64,000 bases of DNA from Rugalucina vietnamica. Taxonomy: Eukaryota > Mollusca > Bivalvia > Lucinida > Lucinidae. Shown here one piece after another: positions 54,423 to 64,000 of the stretch. The stretch lies in the NCBI GenBank assembly GCA_964017185.1, contig OZ024876.1:33271278-33335277 (forward strand), in the 5' to 3' direction. Made by a program: the position numbers and the translations under genes. A model generated the notes under the pieces. It was not told the DNA's origin. It saw only the letters and a list, made by a program, of their open reading frames with translations, and ran no database searches. Within the stretch, counting starts at the first letter, position 1, and every line of letters starts with the position of its first letter.

Positions 54423-56749
54423 TGATAACAGATACACACTTAATAGTGAATGAAGTGACATTTCATTCCCCGGTGTAGCTGCTCGGTTGCCTCTGTTTTA
54501 ACCTAGATCCATGGCGTATTCGTAAAAACGGAATGCTGGCTTTTTGGCTACCAAGACAAAAGTGATAAGTTTTCTAAATCCCGTTATTCTGTCACTATTT
54601 GACAGAAAGTCCTCAAAAATTAAGCATGTGATTTATTCCGCAAAGGACTAAATATGTATTTCCTTCTTGTTTAAGTGGTTCTGGGAGAGAGATTTCCAAA
54701 GTCATTTAAAATCAGGGGCGAATAACGGATTCTGGGAGAAAGACCAATAAGGCAATGTTTTTTTTTTTGTTTTTTTTTTTGGTGTTGTTGTTCTTGATTA
54801 TCTCTGTGTCTTAGAAAGGCATCCACATTAATTAACAGGTTTGAGCAGGATTTATGATCAAAACAAGCTGTGATCTTTGAAGTGAACAATCAATTATTGG
54901 CTAATTGATAGATTAAGTGACATGATGCCGACTTTAATTGGTGTGTACAGAAGGTGAGAAATTTTCTATTCAAACGCAGTCCACAGTCACACTTGAGGTG
55001 TTGAGAATTTTGTATCCAAAATTTTATTTCAGGTTGAAAACAGACACTGTGTTTATTATACCTGTGTTGCATAGTGTTCGTCTCTTTGAATGCTCAGGAC
55101 TTTGATTTGAAAATACACAAAAAACATTTTAATCCATTCTTACTAACACCTGCGTGTATACTAGAGATAACATTTTTGTGGTGCGCCACAGGGCATAGAA
55201 ATTTTGGTAAACCGTGATACGGCGACTCCGAGCCGCTTATGTAACAAACACCACCAAAACAACAAATGGCCGACGAAAATCGTAACGATGTTTTTTCCTT
55301 TTCATTTACGGAATGTACGCTGATTAAAGGTGTAATACAACGTTCTTCATAGAACTGACCCAGCGGAAAATAATTATACCACCAACTTCACACCTACCAC
55401 CCAGAAAACTGAAATATTCTTGACCCCCAGCACCAAGAAAACTGAAATTAAATTACACCCCCCACCACGAAGAAAAAAATTTGTTTCCGGTCCGCCCCAC
55501 CCCCGTGGATTTTCCTGGAACAGCCCTAAGCATCACAAGTCATTTAACTTCAATTTGATTTGATCAAAATGCAAACAAGCATTCAAACAAACATTCACTT
55601 TCGTTTCAGTGTAATTAACTCTATACATGTAGTTGGAAATCTGTAACTGGTATACATTTTGGATGCCATCTTGAATTTGAATTACTGACAAGGCTCAATG
55701 ATGACACGATTTTAAAATGCCATTGTCTTATCCAAAAGAAGCTCAATCGTGTATACAAATGTGTAAATAAACATATGGTAAAACATGTGAAATCTTAAAA
55801 AAATCTTATTTTGGCAGCCATCTTGGATGCCATCCTTGGCTTTTAAACCAGAAAACATTAACTGAAGAGAGATGAGTTAATACCTAATAAAGTTGTGAGG
55901 CAACATAGCGTTTTTATTCATTTTGAGGGAAAACTGTATAGTAGACCATGTGTATTTTCATAGTTCTAGACATCTTGGGCGCCATCTTGAATTTCTCAAA
56001 ATGCTCAGTGATGACAGGCTGTCATCAACCAGAATCTTGAATGGCAATGTCTTACCTACAAGAATCCATCAAGAAAAAAACTTTATACCCGACTTCCAGG
56101 TCCATCGAAAATATGCCATATTCGTGCCGGACTATATTGCACGGGCAATATTTCGTAATGGGAGTCCTCTAGACTACTGTACCACTAGGTCACTACACAT
56201 CCCAGATCAGTTGTGATTTTTCATTTATTAATTTACATTCAGAACCCCACCAAAGAAGTATTGGTAATCAAAGGCTTATTTAGGGCCCATTAGAATGTTT
56301 TAAACTTTGACACAAAATCGTGAAATTTTGCTGCTCTCATATGAATTCAACAGATGCTGGATCAGTCTTTTGGGTTTCAAAACATGACTCCACCATTCAG
56401 TCTGAAGGAGCTTGAAATACCAGGCTCTGATTATTAACATTACAGATATGTAGTGCTGATCAGGCTGTTGCTATTCTAGTAAATCACATATCTTCTTTTT
56501 CATAATTTTATTCTTTAAATTCAAACTTTTTTGGATGACATTTATTTCATAATTTTATTGTTCTGAATTATTCACAAACTTTTCAATTCACAAGCTTGTA
56601 TACTTGCATTCTCTATCCCTATGGTAAGGCTTTAGTAGTGAGAATTTGAAATTTGAGTGGCAGTATAGGCTAATATTTGACAAAATTATCATCTCATTTC
56701 CTAAGACCTAACTTAAAGCATTTTTTTCTAACTGGCACAAACAAATTAC
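54423..56749. other. intron with dispersed repeats
   Basis: 55345-55530 is the complementary end of the 45822 repeat. 55640-55850 and 55870-56140 are relatives of 31870-32130. The remainder is unrecognised. Confidence 0.55.
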
Positions 56750-56828
56750 CTCCTAGGGCATACAAGATCGCCTCCTTTGGTCCATATGTGAATTTTGTAG
56801 GCTTCATTTTGGCTGCTTTGGCTATTTC
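56750..56828 (-). CDS. HSD17B4: HSD17B4 exon A (most upstream visible)
   Basis: A 79-bp exon with acceptor ATGTGTTACAG before 56828 and donor GTAATTTG after 56750. It enters in phase 0 and leaves in phase 1. It encodes EIAKAAKMKPTKFTYGPKEA, then ILYALG. The split codon with exon B (G + TC) gives Val, so YALG joins GYTT across a ~28.8-kb intron. The segment corresponds to the start of the hydratase region, just after the linker from the short-chain dehydrogenase domain. The dehydrogenase exons are not visible to 64000. Confidence 0.87.
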
Positions 56829-56894
56829 CTGTAACACATGATTTACATAACTGTAAAAAGTATTGAAAAAAAAAATAGGAATCAACATAATTCT

Positions 56895-57155
56895 ATCATC
56901 TGGAAATGTATACCCCCTTGAACCCCACTTTTATATAGTAAAAATGGGGTTTACAGGGGTATACCTATTTCCTTTTTTTGATCCAAAACATAGATTGTGG
57001 GTACTCGTTAGAACAGCCTCGGCGAGGCGGTTCTAACGAGTATCCTTAATCTGATTTGAGCAAAAATATTAAAAACATCAAAATTTTTTTGATGAAAATT
57101 TTCATTTTATACAACTTTATTAAATCCCTGTATATTGCATGGGCATGTTTTCGTC
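56895..57155 (+). mobile_element. P2 MITE
   Basis: TGTATACCCCCTTGAACCCC left part, GAACAGCCTCGGCGAGGCGG palindrome, and GGGCATGTTTTCGT right end. It lies 66 bases upstream of exon A's acceptor. Confidence 0.8.
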
Positions 57156-58033
57156 ATACATTTTTGAAAACAGGGCTCAGCCTAATCTTACATGGCTTGG
57201 GATATTCCTTGCGATGCTACAAAATCTTTTCTTCAGTTTTCATTTTTTCCCCATTTAAATGCCTATGAAACTGAATTGAACCTTGCTGTAAAAAAGTCTA
57301 GTTAAACCCAAGGTTATTATTGATATCAACCATGCTAAGCCTCAGCCATAAATGTTAATTCCTTTCCTTGAAGCAGTCCATCAGCTCCACAGATAAAGAT
57401 ATTTGAAGAGTTTTTAAGCCTTTTGCATAAAGGCCAAATGGGCAATACGAGCCGCGACGCGAAAAAAACAGACTTCGGGGTTTCCAACAAGGTCTGACAC
57501 AAATAGGCCTGTACAGTCACAGAAGCAAGCTAGAGTCCAGAAATTGTGGATTTAAGAAGAAGAGGGATTGTACTATCCAAGTAGCTAAAACAAAGATGCT
57601 GCGCTGATCAACTTCGCGGTTACAGTGCAGCTAATCTGTGCCTTTGCTTTCAAGTGGGCAAAAATCCAGTTTTCTCATAACGCAGCTCATATAAGACTGG
57701 CTCCCTTCATCAAACTTTTGTTTTAATCTATAAAATATCTTTAAAAAGGGTGTTAAGAAACTTTGTCCCACAAATTACCAAAATAATTGAAAGCATTTGG
57801 AATACTAAAATGAATCAAATTATGCATTTTCCACGAATATGTTTTTTTTTTTCTGCATTACAATATAAGGCGCACCTATGGTTTACCAGGTGCAGTTTAA
57901 GACTACAGAAAAGTGCCCTTCTCGCGCACACTAGTGCTCAAAGTGCACCATGGTCCACACATGCTTGGCATGTAAGACACCTTATGTAGTGTTGATCTCC
58001 TAAAAAAGCCAATAAAATGCCAAAATAACTCCA
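57156..58033. other. decayed F2-like fragment, P1 MITE and unique sequence
   Basis: 57240-57440 weakly resembles an F2 monomer (GAACCTTGCTGTAAAAAAG). 57449-57690 is a P1 in minus orientation. The rest is unrecognised. Confidence 0.55.
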
Positions 58034-59206
58034 ATAAGAGCTGTCGCAGGACAGCGTAGCTCGCCTGCCTTGTGCTTTGACACTAAATCTATAAAATCTA
58101 TGACCAAAGACATTGACCTCAATGTCACTCAGGTGGGTCGTGATACTTCAGACCAATATCTACCAACATGCTAAGTTCAACTTGATCCATCTACATATTT
58201 GATATAGACTTATAACATAAAATCGACCAATATCTACCAACATGCTAAGTTCAACTTGATCCATCTACATATATGATATAGACTTATAACATAAAATCTA
58301 AGTCTGTGACCTTGACCACAGGTGAGTCAAGATGCTACAGCATAACAAAAGAATAATATCTAACAGCAAAGTATCAACTAGACCCATCCATCTGCTCCAG
58401 AAATATACAGTTCAAAACACTTTAAGCAAAAGCTTTAACATAAAATTTCAAAGTCTGTGACCTTGAACTCAAGGTCACCCAGATGGGTCATGATGGTATA
58501 GCATAAAACTTCAGACCAATATCTACCAACATGCAAAGTATCAATTTGATCCATCTACATATCCAAGAGATATAGACTTATAAATACTTTAACCAAAAAC
58601 TCTAACAGAAAATTTCTAAGACCGTAACCTTGACCTCAAGGTCACCCAGGTGGGTCATGATGGTACAGCATAAAACTTTAGACCAATATCTACCAAGATG
58701 CAAAGTATCAACTTGATCCATCAACAACTTCAAGAGATATAGACTTATAAAAACTTTAACCAAAAAACTTTAACACAAAATTTCTAAGTCCGTGACCTTG
58801 ACCTCAGGGTCACCCAGGTGGGTCATGATGGTACAGCATAAAATTTCAGACCAATATCTACCAACATACAAAGTATCAACTTGATCCATCAACAAATTTA
58901 AGAGATATAAACTTATAAAAACTTTAACCAAAAACTTTAACACAAAATTTCTAAGTCCGTGACCTTGACCTCCAGGTCACCCAGGTGGGTCATGATAGTA
59001 CAGCATAAAACTTCAGACCAATATCTACCAGCATGCAAAGTATCAACTTGATCCATCCACAACTTCAAGAGATATAGACTCATAAAAACTTTAACCAAAA
59101 ACTTTAACATTTTGAGCAACGCCGACGCCGACGCCCACGCTAACGCTGACGCCGACGCTGGGGTGACTGCAATAGCTCTTCCTGTACTTTCGTACAGGCG
59201 AGCTAA
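58034..59206 (+). mobile_element. F4 pearl-like element (F1 ends, different core)
   Basis: The 5' end AATAAGAGCTGTCGCAGG matches F1. The next arm is GCTCGCCTG, and the 3' arm is CAGGCGAGC after hairpin TGTACTTTCGTACA, so arm changes are compensatory relative to F1. The core is about five ~165-bp monomers with ACCAATATCTACCAACATGC and TGACCTTGACCTCAAGGTCA-type palindromes. The microsatellite is (GCCGAC)n at 59118-59160. Confidence 0.88.
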
Positions 59207-59601
59207 AAAGCGAATTTATAAGAATATCTTCAGTACGTAATATCAAAAGGTATTAATTCGAATTTGAATATGAAGGAAAAACATTCAGCTGTTTTGTTTT
59301 AGTGTAAAAGTTGAAATGTTTTAAAAAAATTGGGTGTTAACTTTTGATTGCCATTTTGTTTAATTCAACAATTACTTACTTATATCTCTTCATATTCATC
59401 CAAATTTAAGTTTTGTTTTGTTATCTGTGACTTTTGAAGCATTAAAGCAAGGCTATCAACAAAGCAATTTTTGCGTGGAGCATACTTTCTTGACGTCCTT
59501 TATATTGCTTGAAATCTTCCAATGGCTATGTTCTGATCCTAAGAAGAGAGGTAATGGGTACAAAAAATATTTGTGGAGGATATAGAACATGTCAATATGA
59601 T

Positions 59602-59624
59602 NNNNNNNNNNNNNNNNNNNNNNN
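59602..59624. other. assembly gap (23 N)
   Basis: Short gap immediately before a truncated P1 remnant (59625-59690). Confidence 0.95.
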
Positions 59625-59889
59625 ATATGAGCCATGATACGAGAAAACCAGTCTTTGGGGTTTCCGACTAGTTATGACAAAGTCGAAATATTTCCATTGG
59701 TGTTCCGTTAGACCTCTCCACACTGACGGAAATGACTTCTTTTTAGTTCTTGGAAGAAGAAAAAAACACACACAAAAAAACAACAACAAAAAAAACAACA
59801 TTGAAGTCTTGAAAACACCAAAGAAATGACAATTTGTTATGTTAGACTTTTTACAACACACAGAACTTAAAGTTGTTGGCAGCTAATGA

Positions 59890-60560
59890 CCCCCAGGGTG
59901 GCGGGCAGGGTGGGGCCATCTTTGACCCCAAGGGCATGATTGGGAGGATATATGAAGAGCACTACATAGCATTGCTGCATACTTTTAAATACTTAATATA
60001 GAAGCTTTGGGTCTTGTGGTTTCAGAGCAGAAGATTTTTTCATGCTTTTCTATGGCAGATATTGACGCCCCGAGGAGTGGCCAATTTGGACCTCAGGAGC
60101 ATGGTTTGCAGGATTTTTAAAGAAACTACTAGCCATTGCTATACACAAAATATAAAAACTCTGGGCTTTGTGGTTTCAAAGAAGTGGATTTTTTCCATGT
60201 TTCTCCTATTGTAAGTCTATGGGGGATGATGACCCCCAGGGCGGGACCATTTTTGACCCCAGGGGCATGATTTATGTAGGGTACCAATAAACATTGTCAC
60301 ATGCTAAATTTATATACAAGCTAAGCTCTTACGGTTTCAGGGAAGAAGATTTTGTCCCATTATAATCCTATGGCAGATACTGATGCCCCTGGGTGTGGTC
60401 AATTTGGACCCCAGGGGCAGGGTTAGCACAATTTATAATGGGGACTACCAAACATTGCTACATACTAAATATAGAAGCCCTTGGCCTTGTAGTTTCAGAG
60501 AAGAAGATTTTTTAGTTTTTTCCATCGTAAGTCTATGGGAGCTATCTGTTGCCGTGGAAG
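59890..60560 (+). repeat. ~155-bp tandem array
   Basis: About four to five units with GACCCCAGGGGCATGATT, CAATTTGGACC and GTGGTTTCAGAGAAGAAGAT. The last motif resembles the F2 monomer. Element ends were not found. Confidence 0.75.
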
Positions 60561-62345
60561 CCACAATTTTGAGGGTCTTGAATGTGTTTAAAAAGACAAA
60601 CATGAGTAGTAAGAATTTTCAGATTCTATTATAGCTTTGGGAGACAAAGAGTGAAATGTGGCAGTCCGATATTCTCTTCTACCCCCTCTTCATTTTGGTG
60701 AAGACAAAACACTAGGGGAAATGTAGCATATTACTTACTTTGATGCAGAATTCCTGTCTTTTTTATAAGAGAACATTCTCTATTTTAATAATTGCTGGCC
60801 AGCTAATGTCTTCTACGTTTTGTAGCTTTTATTGATACAATCTGTATGTCAATAAGGAAATTACTTATACATATATAAATACAACGGTCATGCTGATAAG
60901 CCGCTTTATCCACACGACTGTTGGCATTATCGGCAAGACAGTCATGTGGATAGCCAGCGCTACAGTAATTGGCTATTGGCACGAAGGGAGTTTGAGATTT
61001 TCAAACACACTTACGTATGCATTAAACTATTAATTTTGCCATTCAATAAATTAATAATGTGCTTAGCTATTGAAATACAACAGAATTTAACATCTTTGTA
61101 CGAATGACAAAAACAAAAAGAAAAGCAAAACATGGCAAAAAAGCACACAAAAAAACACACACACATCAAAATTCAATAAATATCAAACAAAATTATAATC
61201 GTTCAAAGGAGTGTTGACTATATGGCCTGTATATGCCTATACTTTAGCGGCCCAGAACACTGATATTAAGCTCCAGATGCTGATCCTGTAAACTGAGGAC
61301 AATAGTTCCATGTCTAATGAATTGATATGTGTTAAGATATTTACAAATCCTGTCATCAATTTGTAGAAATTTAGGTTTCCGTGGGGTTGGGGTCAAAATT
61401 TCATGACTACAAAAAGGTAGAAATTTTGTTTTTTTCTTGCATGGTGACGATTGTTGTTACTAATGTTTGTATTTTAGAGCATTCATTCGACAGAAACATG
61501 CATGAATCATGTAAAAATGCGCAGAAAATCTTTAAATATTTGCAGTATGAAACATTGTTTAGAAAACTTTTAGGAGGTACCATTACAGCATTTCTGCATA
61601 TTGAATATTAGAATACCATATATATTCTATAAATAAAAGTTGCAAAAAGTGCCGTTTCCAATCTGGAATCAGTAAAAACTCTTTAAGAAGTCAAAACTCT
61701 ATGTGGCATGAGAAGCATGTTATTGCAACAAATTTGTTTGACATTAACATGTACAATTGAATTATTGTGGCCAAACATGTATGATAAATTCTACCTATTT
61801 GGTCATGTCCAATGTAGCATAACAGACATTTACACCAGCTATACTACTAACACGGCTACCTATCTCCATAGTTCAACAACTCCATAGTTCAACAATGAAA
61901 TGCATCTTCAAAAGATCAAGTATCGAATGCAACAAAACTAGATTAATTGGACTGCACTTAACATATGCTAGCCAAACCCATTCATGATGTATTGAGCAAA
62001 AACCATAAACTAGTAAAATCAGATGTGAAAACCTGGGCTCAAAGTATGGAAATAATAAAACAGAGATACAAATACTATAGATTAGAGGCCGTGTAAAAAA
62101 CAAGGGAATGTTTGTACAGTGTGTCTCCAAAATTTTGTACCATAAAATGATGCACACTATTAATGCTCGTGCCCAACTGATGAAAGTTGATTCTGCAGCA
62201 TCCGGTTTCAAGTAAATAACATTTCCAATAGTGCAAATTATGACCATGTTATACTATTTCATTTTCCATTACTTATAATATGTTAGCTTTGCCTGAATGA
62301 GTGGCTATAACTGTTTATAATATTTGGGCTCTGGTTTTTGGGCTC
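60561..62345. other. sequence without recognised gene
   Basis: An imperfect palindrome lies at 60890-60965 (GACTGTTGGC/GACAGTCATG region). Otherwise nothing is recognised except the possible 15-bp micro-exon at 60739 discussed in the findings. Confidence 0.45.
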
Positions 62346-62462
62346 TACAGTATCGTTCCCCCCAAAGAACCAACATGCCACTTTCATATATTGTGTAATA
62401 CATGGCAACACATATGCATGCAAAAGCTTTTGTTGGTTCTCGGGGGGGAACAATACTCTATA
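62346..62462. repeat. ~117-bp hairpin element
   Basis: GTATCGTTCCCCCC and AAAGAACCAACA pair with TGTTGGTTCTCGGGGGGGAA / CAATAC. Confidence 0.8.
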
Positions 62463-62729
62463 AAACTTTTTCCTAATTACTATATATTTCATACAAAAAA
62501 TGATTGTTCTAGCCAAAAATCCCGATCCTGTGGCACGAAACATGGAAAACAAATTCTGTTATACAGTAGTGCATTATTCAGGGAAGTTATCATGTGCATA
62601 AGAAGACAGATTACCAGCTTTTTGTTTTTCCAAAAACCATAGGCATTTTTAAATAGAAATGGTCAATGCTTCTTCAGTGTTTATTATTAATTCAATACCT
62701 ATTGACCTAAATCCAATAGATCTATAATG

Positions 62730-63205
62730 ACTGGTCCAACAGGTATATCTGCAAGGTGGACAATCATGTGACAAAAATCAATTATTGTGTACTAGTATTC
62801 GGACAGAACCAGTTAGCAAATCAGCCATAAGTTTCTAAAAAGTGAATGAAATTTCACGGGGTAAAGTGCACATACCATGGAACGGTACGCTCTAAACTGC
62901 TATACATTAGCCAGTTTTGTGTGCTCTTTAATTTAATAGATTCCCCCGAGCAACTGGATTTATATGTTAACACAGAGGTTGCTCGGGGTTTTCTAGTAAA
63001 CAAAAGTGTGCATTATACTGACTGTTGTACAACAGCTTAGAGTGTATCAGTACGGGGTATGTGCACTTTACCCAATGAAATTTCACTCAGTTTTAAGAAA
63101 AATATGGCCAATTTGCTAAATGGTTATGTCCGAATACTAGTACACAAAAATCTATTTTAGTCACGTGATTGTCCACCTTGATCTGGTCCAAGGATTATCT
63201 GGTCT
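62730..63205. mobile_element. ~470-bp foldback element
   Basis: Arms of about 200 bases. Left words GGTGGACAATCATGTGAC, GTGTACTAGTATTCGGACAG, GAATGAAATTTCAC, GGGTAAAGTGCACATACC and CCCCCGAGCAAC recur on the right as their complements in reverse order. The loop is ~40 bases near 62975. Apparent ORFs are incidental. Confidence 0.85.
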
Positions 63206-63531
63206 AAGGAATACCCTGTTTGGTCCATCTGATATTTACTTGGACTGGTCCAAGTCCAGCGGTCCAAGTGGATTTGGTCCAAGGAATACACCTAGCTATA
63301 CTACTAAGTATTCATCAACTTAAAATGTATCCATTTTCTAAACGCTTTATAACATTTGAATATCGATTTCCATGTCGTGCTGACAACACAGCAAAGCAGC
63401 GTTATCGGCACGGCTGTTTTACAGACGGCCAGTTTTTGGTCACACAGCACTGTACAAATAGCCAATATACTAAAACATACTATATACTATACTGTAGGCT
63501 ATCTATGGCCCTGTGTGAGTGACTAAATATT

Positions 63532-63793
63532 TCCGTCTAAATACATGTACTATTATGGGCCACTATCTATCTATGTTCGTATACTGCCATATGTCCTCAC
63601 CGACATTCTTTATGTCCGAATCCCTGGTATATAGTATAATACTATACTGTAGGCTAAATACATGTACTTTTATGGGACACTATCTCCGTCTAAATACATG
63701 TACTTTTATGGGCCAGCCGCCACTATTTCCGTTTATCTATGTTCGTATACTGCCATATGTCCTCACGGACATTCTTTATGTCCTAATCCCTAG
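63532..63793 (+). repeat. local tandem duplication
   Basis: TAAATACATGTACTTTTATG and TATGTTCGTATACTGCCATA blocks recur (63535-63640 and 63650-63793), giving two to three copies of a ~110-bp unit. Confidence 0.8.
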
Positions 63794-63880
63794 TGTAATA
63801 ATGTCATTTGGCATGTTACCAGTAAACTATTCAGATGCAGAATGAGATGTCCTTATCTTCCGTATCTCTCGCTGGTGGGT

Positions 63881-63913
63881 GCGCATGCGCAGGTTCGTGT
63901 CGCTTCCTGTTGA
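63881..63913. promoter_or_regulatory. NRF1-type palindrome plus ETS-type site
   Basis: TGCGCATGCGCA is the consensus palindrome of NRF1/erect-wing-type factors, and CTTCCTG (an ETS core on the other strand) follows about 20 bases later. Such pairs are typical of TATA-less housekeeping promoters. No gene start is recognised beside it before the window ends. Confidence 0.35.
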
Positions 63914-64000
63914 CAGGAATTTATTTTGGCTTTTTTTCCTTCATTTGGGTTGAGTCATTGGACTATTTATGATTTATCCTTCTTTTCAGTGTTCATTCTC

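Noticed and set aside
61873..62552. Minus-strand open frames with hydrophobic segments
   Set aside because: No recognisable family; one overlaps a hairpin repeat.

Overview
Origin. This is a metazoan nuclear sequence, most likely from a bivalve mollusc. Five short coding exons on the minus strand belong to one host gene. It is the peroxisomal multifunctional enzyme type 2 gene (HSD17B4-like). The exons are spread across introns of about 4 to 29 kb that are packed with repeats. The dominant repeats are tandem-cored elements with hairpin ends and a short microsatellite just before the 3' end. This architecture matches what I know of bivalve 'pearl' elements (non-autonomous Helentron-like). The species is not determined.

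Region 1 (1-7642) is a gene-dense block of ten same-strand genes from a Polinton/Maverick (adintovirus-like) element. In order: packaging ATPase C-terminus, two related small basic proteins, a conserved protein of unknown role, chromodomain integrase, a membrane protein, penton-like minor capsid protein, small basic virion protein, double-jelly-roll major capsid protein, Cys/His protein, and adenain-like protease. The left end is cut by the window and the right end by a 200-N gap, so no polymerase B or terminal repeats are visible. No visible gene is disabled.

Region 2 (7843-31.9k) holds HSD17B4 exons at 11787-11856, 18929-19101, 23110-23233 and 27816-27973. Reading phases join exactly and encode the N-terminal hotdog part and the hydratase-2 motif of the enoyl-CoA hydratase region. 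Around them sit pearl-like families F1 (7855-10399, 13780-16263), F2 (12097-17904, 19374-22005, 26385-27435, 28556-30903) and F3 (24016-25567). There are also palindromic MITEs (P1, P2), a TA-flanked dimeric transposon and SINEs. One locus is nested four levels deep: P2, then F2, then the TA element, then F1.

Region 3 (32-56.7k) is a single ~28.8-kb HSD17B4 intron. It carries more F2, P1, P2, foldback elements and SINEs, and a decayed tyrosine-recombinase-like gene (36262-36610, 37546-37773). Long stretches have no recognisable gene.

Region 4 (56.7-64k) has the most upstream visible HSD17B4 exon (56750-56828), an F4 element sharing F1 ends (58034-59206), another tandem array, a ~470-bp foldback element and a possible promoter-like NRF1/ETS motif pair near 63.88 kb.

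Most notable patterns. (a) F1, F2, F3 and F4 all carry complementary arms near their two ends, and the arms covary between families. (b) F1 monomers carry AGGTCAnnnTGACCT palindromes (consensus estrogen-response-element form) every 128 bp. F2 and F4 monomers carry AGGTCAAGGTCA or TGACCTTGA sites. Several tens of nuclear-receptor-type half sites therefore lie in the introns of a steroid/fatty-acid metabolism gene.
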